Source of the DNA: a virus
Reading direction: 5' to 3' (one strand)
IMG/VR virus record: IMGVR_UViG_3300015242_000020
Coordinates: 1 to 64,000 of that record
Length of the DNA stretch: 64,000 nucleotides
Positions 1 to 6,527 of the stretch are shown piece after piece. How positions within the stretch are numbered: position 1 is the stretch's first letter; every line of letters begins with the position of its first letter. The translations under genes were made by a program, and so were the position numbers. The notes under the pieces were generated by a model. It was not told the DNA's origin, ran no database searches, and saw only the letters and a program-made list of their open reading frames with translations.

Positions 1-40
1 TAGGCCTTGTCACCATGCCACTCGATATCCGGCGGGATGA

Positions 41-742
41 TCACGATGCCTCTTCGACCTTCTGCCAGTAGGTATCCATTGCCGCCGCGAGCTTGACTGC
101 CTGTTGGTCATCCCTGGATCGGACGTAGGACTCCAGCAGCTCCAGGGCGATCCGGTCGTCCAGGGTGTGCAGCATGTCCTCGATCCTGCGCTCCCAGATG
201 GCCTCGGCCCGTGGATTGGCCAGGGCAAAGGACAGGCAGTCCACCTGCTCGCCACGGAACTCGCACTGCTCGATCGGCCCGGTGGAGGTGAAGCCCAGCT
301 GCCCGATCACCCAGCGGCTGGGTCGGTTGGTGACCTGACAGCGGGCGACCAGAGTGGGGAGGTGCAGTCGGTTGAAGGCGAAGCTGATCAGCAGCGTGCC
401 GGCCTTGGAGATCACGCCCTTGCCGGCCACACCCTGGGCCAGCCAGGCACCCATCTCGATGCCCAGACCAGCGCGCGGGGTCAGCCCGATGCAGCCAACG
501 AGGCTGTCCTCAACGAAGATTCCGAAGTGCCACGCCTGATTGCTGGCGAACTGCTCGGCGCAGCGGTGCAGGTAGTCGCTGGCATCCTTAAGCGTGCGGC
601 AGTGATCGGGCCACTCGAAGTAGCGGGAGAGCCACTCGCGGTTGGCCTCGACCTGGGTGAAGTACTCCTCGGGGTGATGCCGAGTGAGCACCTGCAGGCT
701 AACGTCGCCAGTGGCCAACAGGGTGGGGAGGGCCTGGGTCAT
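41..742 (-). CDS. GNAT-family N-acetyltransferase (RimJ/RimL-like)
   Basis: A 233-residue protein with the layout of a GNAT acetyltransferase: an N-terminal strand-helix part, a central beta-strand block around FGIFVEDSLVGCIGL, and an acetyl-CoA-loop-like stretch (QGVAGKGVISKAG) followed by the helix and the LVARCQVTNRPSRWVIGQLGF segment typical of RimJ/RimL-type enzymes. The family transfers acetyl groups from acetyl-CoA to protein N termini, amino acids or small molecules; the substrate here is unknown. I chose the ATG at 742 because it overlaps the upstream stop as ATGA. An extra C-terminal helical tail of about 60 residues follows the GNAT core. It is the last gene of a leftward small-gene operon. 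Family call is fairly secure, role is not. Confidence 0.75.
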   Translation of the reverse strand: MTQALPTLLATGDVSLQVLTRHHPEEYFTQVEANREWLSRYFEWPDHCRTLKDASDYLHRCAEQFASNQAWHFGIFVEDSLVGCIGLTPRAGLGIEMGAWLAQGVAGKGVISKAGTLLISFAFNRLHLPTLVARCQVTNRPSRWVIGQLGFTSTGPIEQCEFRGEQVDCLSFALANPRAEAIWERRIEDMLHTLDDRIALELLESYVRSRDDQQAVKLAAAMDTYWQKVEEAS

Positions 743-1221
743 GACGCCACGGCCGCGTTGGCCTCGTCGATCCATCCCTGGACCTCGGCACGGATTTCGG
801 CCGGCAGCGGCTCACTCAGCCACGCGGAGCCGTACTTGTAGCCGTCGTCCCGCAGCAGGCCGTGGGCCTCCAGCAGGGTGCAGGCCCAGTCGTAGTGGCT
901 GACCGGGTAGCCGGGGAACTCATCCTTGTGCTCGGCCAGCAGGGCCTCCTGGGCGGGCGTGCCGGCGTGCATGTCGTTGAGGTGCCAGCGATGCCAGACC
1001 TCGACGATCCTGGCCACCTTGGCGTCATCGGGAAAGAGCCGAGTGATCTCCTCGCGGTTCTGGCCGCTGGAGATGTGGTCGGTGCCGGGGCCGTTCCAGA
1101 TCGCTCCGACGATGGACAGGCGCTCGTCGGTCAGCGTGATCTCGATGGTGACTCGGTTGATCTTGCGGCCGTGCCAGCCGCTGTAGTCGACCTTGCCGAA
1201 GTCGAGGATTGCGTGGGACAT
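739..1221 (-). CDS. Conserved hypothetical phage protein
   Basis: A 160-residue soluble protein of unknown function. It contains the stretch HRWHLNDMHAG, a pattern I associate with conserved small proteins of actinobacteria and their phages, and an aromatic-rich C-terminal half. There is no signal peptide or membrane segment. The ATG at 1221 has the upstream purine-rich GGAGG as ribosome site (reverse complement of 1222-1232), and the stop overlaps the start of the GNAT gene by four bases, so the two are translationally coupled. A dyad (1273-1284) lies in the 84-bp gap upstream. Confidence 0.8.
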   Translation of the reverse strand: MSHAILDFGKVDYSGWHGRKINRVTIEITLTDERLSIVGAIWNGPGTDHISSGQNREEITRLFPDDAKVARIVEVWHRWHLNDMHAGTPAQEALLAEHKDEFPGYPVSHYDWACTLLEAHGLLRDDGYKYGSAWLSEPLPAEIRAEVQGWIDEANAAVAS

Positions 1222-1272
1222 CTGGAGCCTCCATCGGGAAACGAATCTGATGGAGACGACCGTAGCAGGTTC

Positions 1273-1284
1273 TAAGGATCCTTG
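1273..1284. promoter_or_regulatory. Dyad II site TAAGGATCCTTG
   Basis: A 12-bp near-perfect palindrome in the gap upstream of the gene starting at 1221. It is one of seven copies of the YAAGGATCCTTR family in this window, all at gene boundaries. Operator function is inferred. Confidence 0.5.
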
Positions 1285-1305
1285 GCAACTAGGTCGGTCA
1301 AGTCC

Positions 1306-1635
1306 TCACAGATACTGCATGAACTGCCGGCCGCATTTGATGCAGATGTCATCTTCGACGTGATGGGCGCATTCCTCACGAAAAAACTCGGTGAGGGCCG
1401 GCCGGACCTTGGCTCGCAGCTCACCATCGACGTACACGTCGCAGTCGGTCTGGCGCTCCTCCTGGTAGTAGACCTCGGGTAGCGGATGGCGCATGTCCTG
1501 CTGGATCCGCAGCGAGATTCCAAGGGCGCCGTCCTTGGTCGGCCGGATCCGCACACCGTCGCGGTAAAGCGCGGTCTCTTCGAACGTGGTGTGAGTTGCT
1601 CTCTTGATCGTCTTGAGGTCGAACCGGACCGTCAT
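1306..1635 (-). CDS. Hypothetical protein with C-terminal Cys pair
   Basis: A 109-residue protein of unknown function. The C-terminal third holds EECAHHVEDDICIKCGRQF, a Cys/His pattern (C-H-H-C-C) that could bind one zinc ion. The N-terminal part is a mixed beta region (TVRFDLKTIKRATH, YRDGVRIRPTKDG). I chose ATG 1635 rather than an upstream in-frame start because it overlaps the stop of the preceding gene as ATGA. Proteins of this type may be small nucleic-acid-binding factors, but that is inference only. Confidence 0.75.
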   Translation of the reverse strand: MTVRFDLKTIKRATHTTFEETALYRDGVRIRPTKDGALGISLRIQQDMRHPLPEVYYQEERQTDCDVYVDGELRAKVRPALTEFFREECAHHVEDDICIKCGRQFMQYL

Positions 1636-2054
1636 CGGGTCTCCTGGGTCGGGTAGTCCGGGCAGCTCGACTGGTAGATGTATCCGAGGATCTTGTGGCA
1701 GCGCGAGCACAGATACCGGTGCTGGCAGGTCCATTTCCGACGAGGGACCACGCCGCCGTTTCCGTCATAGGTCCGGTAGTTCAGCCAGCCACAGACCTTG
1801 TTGCCGTCCGGGCAAAACTGGACCTCGGAGGTGTGCTCGCGGCCGGGATGCCCACCACACCAGCGGGCCCGGTCTTTCTTGGCCGGATAGCTGCGGACCT
1901 CATCGTCAGGAAGGTCGTGACGATTGATCCGGCTGGGAGAGCCCAGCTCGCGCTGAAAGGTCACACCCTGGCGCTCGCCGTCGCCCTGCTGAGCAAACTT
2001 GTGCGGCTTGCACATGGCGCAGCCTTTCCAGCGCCGGTTCGACGTACGAGGCAT
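1632..2054 (-). CDS. Cys-rich small protein with CxxC pairs
   Basis: A 140-residue basic, Cys-rich protein. The N terminus carries RRWKGCAMCKPHKFAQQG, a pattern seen in actinobacterial zinc-ribbon-like small proteins, and the C terminus has CQHRYLCSRCHKILGY, a second potential zinc knuckle. It is probably a zinc-binding, perhaps RNA- or DNA-binding protein; no enzymatic motif is visible. It overlaps the next gene by four bases and its start overlaps the preceding stop (TGATG at 2054), which supports tight translational coupling in this leftward operon. Confidence 0.8.
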   Translation of the reverse strand: MPRTSNRRWKGCAMCKPHKFAQQGDGERQGVTFQRELGSPSRINRHDLPDDEVRSYPAKKDRARWCGGHPGREHTSEVQFCPDGNKVCGWLNYRTYDGNGGVVPRRKWTCQHRYLCSRCHKILGYIYQSSCPDYPTQETR

Positions 2055-2323
2055 CAGCCTTCCTCCCGGCCGAGACGATCGAGCGCATCTCGGTCTCTGA
2101 TGACAATCCTCTGGGCCAGGAGCCGAACCTGCTCTGTCTGAGCTATCGCCCGCACATGGTCAGCGAACATCAGCTCGGCATCGTCGTACTCGTGTGGGCT
2201 GGCCGGAAAGATTCCGATCGGGCCGTGTGCGGAGCAGTCCACCAGTAGGAACCTGCCGGCAGTGTCCGGCTCGCCATCCTCAGTGCACGGGGTCAGCCCC
2301 TCACGGACGCAACACTCAGCCAT
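2054..2323 (-). CDS. Hypothetical protein
   Basis: An 89-residue protein of unknown function. The N-terminal half has a beta-rich segment ending in DCSAHGPIGIFPAS, and the C-terminal half is an amphipathic helix rich in Arg, Glu and Leu (DHVRAIAQTEQVRLLAQRI). It overlaps its neighbour on both sides, as is usual in this operon. No family recognised. Confidence 0.7.
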   Translation of the reverse strand: MAECCVREGLTPCTEDGEPDTAGRFLLVDCSAHGPIGIFPASPHEYDDAELMFADHVRAIAQTEQVRLLAQRIVIRDRDALDRLGREEG

Positions 2324-2447
2324 GAATGACTCCTAGTCCTTGAAGCACATCAAGGACGAAGGCCGCGATCACACAGAGGAGGATGACGGCACCCGCGAAG
2401 GCGGCCAGTAGCCACAGGCTCTCCTCGTGCCGCTCCGAGTGCCGCAC
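2316..2447 (-). CDS. Small single-pass membrane protein
   Basis: A 43-residue protein starting at a GTG with a strong AGGAGG ribosome site five bases upstream. I prefer this start over longer in-frame versions because the longer ones run through the dyad at 2463-2474 and through a large inverted repeat. The product is a short charged N terminus (RHSERHEESL) followed by one hydrophobic helix of about 22 residues (LLAAFAGAVILLCVIAAFVLDV) and a short tail. Small membrane proteins of this kind in phages can be holins, superinfection-exclusion factors or antiholins; the lysis genes lie elsewhere (7135-8234), so no role is assigned. Confidence 0.65.
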   Translation of the reverse strand: MRHSERHEESLWLLAAFAGAVILLCVIAAFVLDVLQGLGVIHG

Positions 2448-2462
2448 GACTGCCTCCTGCGA

Positions 2463-2474
2463 GATAGAAGTATG
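2463..2474. promoter_or_regulatory. Dyad I site GATAGAAGTATG
   Basis: Copy of the GATAGAAGTATC-type dyad, 16 bases upstream of the GTG start at 2447 and immediately before its ribosome site. Placement suggests control of the membrane-protein gene. Confidence 0.5.
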
Positions 2475-2476
2475 TC

Positions 2477-2534
2477 GGGGTCTCACCGACCGAAGATCCG
2501 GCAGTAGCTTGGACCGTTCGGGCGGTGAGACCCC
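2477..2534. repeat. 12-bp inverted repeat (leader hairpin)
   Basis: GGGGTCTCACCG at 2477-2488 is perfectly complementary to CGGTGAGACCCC at 2523-2534, with a 34-base loop that itself contains CCGAA/TTCGG arms. It lies between the stop of the Cys-rich gene at 2631 and the next start. No U-run follows on either strand, so it is a structured leader or a weak terminator. Confidence 0.5.
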
Positions 2535-2630
2535 TTGCCGCTGCACACCCTTCTACGGGAGCGGCGCCCTTCAATGTCCCAACGACGGGATGAGGTGCCA
2601 GTCCACCGTAGTGCACCGTCTAAGGTTTCC

Positions 2631-3038
2631 TCAAGGGGTCAACCGAGGCTTGCCGGAGTTATCCGCCCAGGCCCACTTGCTCAGCGCCCAGGTGGCCACG
2701 CCGCACGGGGCGCAGTAGGTCTTTCCGGACTGTCGGGCGCCGGCCTCCCCGAAGTACTCCACGTACTGGCCGCCGGGGGAGATCTCCTTCGCGCAGTCCG
2801 GATGTGGGCAGGGCTGAGAGCCACCGGGGCAGGTGCAGGTCCGGTCCTTGGTCGAGACCCGGTAGCGGGCGTCGGCGATCAGCTCGGGCTCGGCGTAGAT
2901 GGTGGTGCCGCAGCACTCGCAGGTGTCGCCGGCAAACAGCTCGTGGTGCAGGGTCCGGGCACAGCCCACCGGCGAGGGACAGATAGAAGTATCAAACCGG
3001 GAGTAGTGCCGGGCGCCGTAGTGGCGTGGCTCGGTCAT
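2631..3038 (-). CDS. Cys-rich zinc-binding-like protein
   Basis: A 135-residue protein with at least ten cysteines in pairs (CECC, CTC, CPHPDC, CAPC), suggesting two or more zinc sites. It has no catalytic motif that I recognise. The ATG at 3038 overlaps the upstream stop as ATGA and has a GGAGGG ribosome site six bases upstream. A copy of the dyad I motif (2982-2993) lies inside the first 20 codons and encodes Asp-Thr-Ser-Ile, so this site is both coding and potentially regulatory. Confidence 0.75.
   Translation of the reverse strand: MTEPRHYGARHYSRFDTSICPSPVGCARTLHHELFAGDTCECCGTTIYAEPELIADARYRVSTKDRTCTCPGGSQPCPHPDCAKEISPGGQYVEYFGEAGARQSGKTYCAPCGVATWALSKWAWADNSGKPRLTP
2982..2993. promoter_or_regulatory. 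Dyad I site GATAGAAGTATC inside a coding start
   Basis: Full 12-base match to the dyad I consensus, located within codons 16-20 of the gene starting at 3038. Confidence 0.4.
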
Positions 3039-3601
3039 CGGGATCCCTCCGGTGCCTGATATACCCCATAGACACACCTTGATCCGTCTCGGCTCGGGTC
3101 GTCGGTGTCGTAGATGACTCCGTCGATCACCGCGCACAGGTGCTTGGAGCAGCGGGCGATGATCCGGCCAGGAGGTAGCTCGCTGGCTCTGAGATGGACG
3201 GTGGTGCCCGATCCGATGGCCATGGTCGGTGTCCACCTCCATCCCAGCTCTTGGGTCAGGTAGCGCTCATAGACCTGTCTGCTCACTCCGGTGCGAGCCG
3301 AGCCCCGGGCGCCTCTGGAGCCTTTCCGGGCGGCCTTGATCCGGTGGTTGATCGCGTCATAGACCTGCAGGTAGGGCAGCTCGGTGGCGATCGCGATGGC
3401 CCGGGTCACGCAGTCGCCGGTAGATCCGGTGAAGCCTGCTGCCTTGCGGCCACCGTCGGCGTACTTCCAGCCGATCGGGGAGCGCAGATCCAGGATGATC
3501 GGCTCGCCGCGCTGCCGTACTGGACCGCCAGGCCGGACGAGGACGGTGAAATCACGGGCCGGTGGATGGTCAAGCCTCCGGACTTCCGCTGATTGGGACA
3601 T
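3035..3601 (-). CDS. Putative papain-like cysteine peptidase-fold protein
   Basis: A 188-residue protein. A GDCVTRAIAIATELPYLQVYD segment places a Cys at the start of a helix, and further on SKHLCAVIDGVIYDT gives a His before a beta hairpin with an Asp. This Cys...His...Asp order and spacing resembles papain-like/C39-like domains found in many phage proteins of unknown role. I chose ATG 3601, which has a GGAGAG ribosome site; upstream in-frame codons run into a non-coding gap. The stop overlaps the next gene by four bases. Peptidase activity is not proven; it may instead be an amidase or an inactive fold. Confidence 0.6.
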   Translation of the reverse strand: MSQSAEVRRLDHPPARDFTVLVRPGGPVRQRGEPIILDLRSPIGWKYADGGRKAAGFTGSTGDCVTRAIAIATELPYLQVYDAINHRIKAARKGSRGARGSARTGVSRQVYERYLTQELGWRWTPTMAIGSGTTVHLRASELPPGRIIARCSKHLCAVIDGVIYDTDDPSRDGSRCVYGVYQAPEGSR

Positions 3602-3654
3602 TGTTCTCTCCAAGGGAAATAGTGGTGCTGATACCACCATTCTACCACACCTGT

Positions 3655-3666
3655 CAAGGATCCTTA
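3655..3666. promoter_or_regulatory. Dyad II site CAAGGATCCTTA
   Basis: Palindrome overlapping the stop codon of the gene at 3664 and upstream of the gene starting at 3601. Read leftward, it is directly followed by TTGACA and, 18 bases on, TATCAG, so it may flank a promoter. Confidence 0.5.
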
Positions 3667-4521
3667 GACAGACGCCAACTCCAGAGCCTGTCGTCGGCGG
3701 TGGGAGGCGGCCACCCAGGACTCCTCCTCGGCGGTGAGGATCAGATGGTCGGGGATGTCCATCGTGTCCTCGATCGTGGCGTCGGTGAAGCCGAGGTAGT
3801 GCATCATGGCCAGTCGACCGCCGGCCCCCAACTCCATGGTCTTGCGCCAGTGCTCCCGGCACCGGTCTTTGACCCGGGCCAGCCACTGCATGCGCTCCCG
3901 GTGGTGGGCCTGGCGTCGGGTGTTGAAGTGCTCGCGGCCATCCTCGGTCGGGGTGGCCAGGGTGAAGAGCAGGTGCAGAGAGCCTCGGGCCACCTTGACC
4001 GCGAATCCCTTGGCCTGCAGCCAGCGGGAGACTCGGTGCAGACGGGGCCGGTTGCCCAGCACGGCCAGCAGCTCTGTGGTGGTCAGCACGTGGTCACCCT
4101 CGCCGTAGAGCACCGCGATCGCCCAAGCCCAAGGGTCGGTCCAGTTGTCGGAGGCCGGATCCAGAAACTCCAGCTGGCGGTAATCCGCTCTGGTCCGGTC
4201 AGGATGATCGCCAGCGAGCCGGTAGTCCCCGGCCCATCGTCGCTCCTGGGGTCCGGACCAGCGGCCTCGGGTGACGCACCGGATCAGGCCGTGCGGGGAG
4301 GTCTGGCCCTCGGCGGGCAGATAGGCGGTGAGAGTCTCGCGGGAGAGACCGGAGTGAGCCTCCAGGGCCCGTATGCCCGCAGTGGTCAGGTGCGGGTACA
4401 GCAGCAGCGCGACCGCGATCCGGCACTCATAGATGAGAGCTTTGTCCAGTCGAGAGCCGTGAAGAAGGGCACGAATCCGTGTCAAGAGGATGTGTGGTTG
4501 GACAGTGGTGCAAGAGTCCAT
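3664..4521 (-). CDS. Winged-helix-like DNA-binding protein, putative
   Basis: A 285-residue basic protein. The N-terminal region (LTTAGIRALEAHSGLSRETLTAYLP) looks like a helix-turn-helix, and a second one follows near the middle (VLTTTELLAVLGNRPRLHRVSRWLQAKGFAVKVARGS), with the turn-wing layout of a winged helix. The C-terminal third is a helical, Arg-rich region. This is the first gene of the leftward operon and faces the structured region 4522-5061, so it could be a replication initiator-like or regulatory protein. No enzymatic motif is seen. Function remains inferred. Confidence 0.6.
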   Translation of the reverse strand: MDSCTTVQPHILLTRIRALLHGSRLDKALIYECRIAVALLLYPHLTTAGIRALEAHSGLSRETLTAYLPAEGQTSPHGLIRCVTRGRWSGPQERRWAGDYRLAGDHPDRTRADYRQLEFLDPASDNWTDPWAWAIAVLYGEGDHVLTTTELLAVLGNRPRLHRVSRWLQAKGFAVKVARGSLHLLFTLATPTEDGREHFNTRRQAHHRERMQWLARVKDRCREHWRKTMELGAGGRLAMMHYLGFTDATIEDTMDIPDHLILTAEEESWVAASHRRRQALELASV

Positions 4522-4652
4522 TAGCCTGGTCCTCAGCGTCGGAACGGATCCCCGAAGCCCTTCGACAAGGCTTCACTACAGGGGGTCCGTTTTGATTTGT
4601 CCTGGGGGACTCTAGACCTTCGATCTTTCCGGTGCCAAGTCCTCCTCTCCTG

Positions 4653-4788
4653 ATGGTTCACTTTCCGGCCAACTAGGGATGTGAGTACTCGGCTCGCGCG
4701 TATGCATGTGCGCCCGCGCGAGGACAAGTCCTGGTCTAAGTACTTACTCCTTCCCTAGAGAACCCCTGTGGTACGGAAAATGAACCAT
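4653..4788. repeat. 136-bp nested quasi-palindrome
   Basis: Four nested inverted-repeat pairs share one centre: 4653-4667 with 4774-4788 (14 of 15 positions), 4673-4679 with 4752-4758 (7 of 7), 4681-4689 with 4739-4747 (8 of 9) and 4693-4700 with 4715-4722 (8 of 8). It lies in the longest non-coding stretch of the left half, between a putative DNA-binding-protein gene and a tRNA. It could be a replication origin, a recombination site or a structured RNA. Three copies of AGTCCT sit in or next to it (near 4636, 4725 and 4791). Confidence 0.6.
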
Positions 4789-4854
4789 CGAGTCCTAGGT
4801 AAGATCATCTCCCGCACGGCACGTGCAGAGCCCCGGAACGCGTCCGGGAAGTGC

Positions 4855-4890
4855 GGCCCAGGTCGGGCTATCGTCACCTCGACCTGGGCC
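4855..4890. terminator. 11-bp hairpin, possible terminator or structured RNA
   Basis: GGCCCAGGTCG at 4855-4865 pairs perfectly with CGACCTGGGCC at 4880-4890 across a 14-base loop. No U-run follows on either strand, so termination is uncertain. The remainder of 4522-5061 contains no convincing gene on either strand. Confidence 0.35.
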
Positions 4891-5033
4891 TGCGCCATAC
4901 TGGTGGCCAGGCGGCGTCAACTCGGTCAACACGACGTACCATGGCGCCGACAAGGACACTCTTGACGGCATGCTTGATTCCGTGCCGAGGTGTACCTGCG
5001 CCGCCGCCCATAATCCCTAGACCGATCCGGTGA

Positions 5034-5045
5034 GATAGATCTATC
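5034..5045. promoter_or_regulatory. Dyad I site GATAGATCTATC
   Basis: Perfect 12-bp palindrome 17 bases upstream of the isolated tRNA-Cys gene. Confidence 0.55.
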
Positions 5046-5061
5046 CTGGATTGGCACGCAT

Positions 5062-5131
5062 GGCGATATGACCGGGCAGGCGAACGATGGCTGCAACCCA
5101 TCGGTTTCGAGTTCGACTCTCGATATCGCTT
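5062..5131 (+). tRNA. tRNA-Cys (GCA), atypical D arm
   Basis: Acceptor GGCGATA pairs with TATCGCT at 5124-5130 (one G-U pair). The anticodon stem GATGG/CCATC encloses CTGCAAC with GCA at 5093-5095. The T arm TCGAG-TTCGACT-CTCGA is complete. The D arm is short and lacks clear pairing, so the molecule is only about 70 nt. It is the only tRNA outside the main array and the only one on the + strand. No CCA is encoded. Confidence 0.6.
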
Positions 5132-5254
5132 CGACCGAGGCCCGGTGGGCCAAGGTAGTGATCGGTGGACTCGTTCGGACGGACTGTCTCCATCGGTCAT
5201 CTGATCAATGCCGAGCTGGAGGACGACTCCAACGATTGATGCCCGACCACATGA

Positions 5255-5288
5255 CCCCGCCCGCTGCCTGAAGGCATGGCGGGGTTTT
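5255..5288 (+). terminator. Intrinsic terminator
   Basis: CCCCGCC at 5255-5261 pairs with GGCGGGG at 5278-5284, followed by TTTT. It follows the tRNA-Cys region on the + strand and precedes the small gene at 5309. Confidence 0.7.
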
Positions 5289-5308
5289 CTACGATCGGAG
5301 TGAAGACC

Positions 5309-5491
5309 ATGCGCGCTGTCGTGATGGACATCGGCTGCCTAGAGTGCCATGTACCTAGCGAGCTGCTCGGGATCTACTCCTCGGCCTTCGAGGCTCTGGC
5401 CGCCCATCCCGAGGCCCAACTGGCCACCACGATGGACAGTGACTTGGACTGGTACGGGGACGTGGTCCAGGTCATCTTCACCGAGCCATAG
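5309..5491 (+). CDS. Small hypothetical protein
   Basis: A 60-residue acidic protein (MRAVVMDIGCLECHVPSE at the N terminus) of unknown function, with a CLEC motif. I chose the ATG at 5309, preceded by a GGAGTGA ribosome site; an upstream in-frame ATG at 5276 lies inside the terminator stem and is unlikely. It is the only rightward gene between the left operon and 7135, and it ends at a strong hairpin shared with the convergent gene at 5576. Confidence 0.6.
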   Translation: MRAVVMDIGCLECHVPSELLGIYSSAFEALAAHPEAQLATTMDSDLDWYGDVVQVIFTEP

Positions 5492-5492
5492 T

Positions 5493-5530
5493 GAAGCCGG
5501 CCGGTGTCCTGATACATTCCGGCCGGCTTC
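5493..5530. terminator. Bidirectional hairpin between convergent genes
   Basis: GAAGCCGGCC at 5493-5502 pairs with GGCCGGCTTC at 5521-5530. It lies between convergent stops (5491 and 5576). A second hairpin AGCCCC/GGGGCT follows at 5550-5567. Confidence 0.5.
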
Positions 5531-5549
5531 ATCGCTGTACGTGGCGCTC

Positions 5550-5567
5550 AGCCCCTCCCACGGGGCT
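5550..5567. terminator. Second hairpin before convergent stop
   Basis: AGCCCC at 5550-5555 pairs with GGGGCT at 5562-5567 around a six-base loop. No U-run. Confidence 0.35.
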
Positions 5568-5575
5568 CTCCTGGG

Positions 5576-6187
5576 CTAGCTGCCCACCTTGGCGACGGCC
5601 CGCTTGGTCAGCTCCAGGGCCAGGTCGATGGAGTCATCATCGGTCAGCGCCACCGTGATGCCGTGCGGGTTGCCTGGGTCGATGTTGCGGGGCACGATCC
5701 GGGCGTCCTTGCCGAGCAGGTCCCAGACGTCGGGACGCTGCAGCCGCAGATGCAGAGAGCCGGCCCAGGGCCGCAGGTAGACCACCGCACCAGAGCGCCT
5801 GACTCCCGGGCTGCACAGCCGGATGTAGTCGGTGTAGCCATCCCCCCAGGTGGTGCTGCGGGACTTTCCGACCCGGGCGATCAGACCCAGCTCGGTCTCG
5901 GCCCGGTTGAGCAGGGTCTCCATCCGGAAGGTCTCCGTGGGGCTGGTGGAGTTTCCGTAGAGGGACCGGCTGAACAGCACGTAGCGGACCAGCCGCTCCC
6001 GGCGGGCGATCGCGGCCTGACCGGGGGACTCCTCCTCGGGGGTGTCCTCTGTCGTGTCCTCGGTCTCGACCTCGGGGTCCTGCGCATGCGCCGGCTCGGG
6101 GTCCTGTACTGCAGTCGGGACGGTCGGTGTTTCGGTGAGCTTCCGGTAAGCAACCACCTCTTCGGGGGTGCCGGTGACGTATTCCAT
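5576..6187 (-). CDS. Hypothetical protein with acidic N-terminal region
   Basis: A 203-residue protein. Residues about 15-60 are acidic and low-complexity (Glu/Asp/Thr/Pro), and the rest is a predicted alpha/beta domain with RYVLFSRSLYG and a C-terminal LTDDDSIDLALELTKRAVAK helix. I chose ATG 6187, with GAAAGG upstream; the longer in-frame version has no ribosome site. No homologous family is recognised. It stands alone between two hairpin-rich gaps. Confidence 0.7.
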   Translation of the reverse strand: MEYVTGTPEEVVAYRKLTETPTVPTAVQDPEPAHAQDPEVETEDTTEDTPEEESPGQAAIARRERLVRYVLFSRSLYGNSTSPTETFRMETLLNRAETELGLIARVGKSRSTTWGDGYTDYIRLCSPGVRRSGAVVYLRPWAGSLHLRLQRPDVWDLLGKDARIVPRNIDPGNPHGITVALTDDDSIDLALELTKRAVAKVGS

Positions 6188-6299
6188 GATGGTTTTGCCT
6201 TTCGTCAGGTTCAGCAGTCCATTAGCGAATCTGCTGATGGGTACAGAACCTGTATACGGCATTAGTGGTCGGATCTGCAAACGATCCTTATAAGACACG

Positions 6300-6497
6300 C
6301 CGTTACCAGGCCGCTGCTACCCTGATCCTCGCCCCGCTCCACGGCCTGCAGCTTGCGAGCGGGGCACCCAGAGCCCGGCTGAGATGACCGCTGGCCGAAC
6401 GAGACCTCGATCCCTGAGGACCCAGTAATCTCTGACCGGTACGAGTCAGCTGCGCGCTGACGGAACGGCCGCCCCGGGCAGGGGGCGGCCGTTTTTA
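6300..6497 (+). ncRNA. Candidate small RNA ending at an intrinsic terminator
   Basis: About 200 nt with no + strand reading frame, but with three hairpins in a row: GCCCCGCT/AGCGGGGC (6331-6338, 6358-6365), GTCAGC/GCTGAC (6445-6450, 6456-6461) and a terminator (6464-6497). A TATAAG at 6289-6294 could serve as a -10 element; the -35 is poor. The nearest + strand gene ends 970 bases upstream, behind strong hairpins, so this terminator needs its own transcript. The start position is approximate. Confidence 0.4.
6464..6497 (+). terminator. Strong intrinsic terminator
   Basis: AACGGCCGCCCC at 6464-6475 pairs over 12 bp with GGGGCGGCCGTT at 6482-6493, loop of six, then a run of five T. The T-run shows + strand polarity. 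Confidence 0.8.
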
Positions 6498-6515
6498 CGT
6501 TCCATCTGATGCGGG

Positions 6516-6527
6516 GATAGATCTATG
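6516..6527. promoter_or_regulatory. Dyad I site GATAGATCTATG
   Basis: Copy of dyad I overlapping the stop codon of the GntR-like gene at 6523. Confidence 0.45.
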
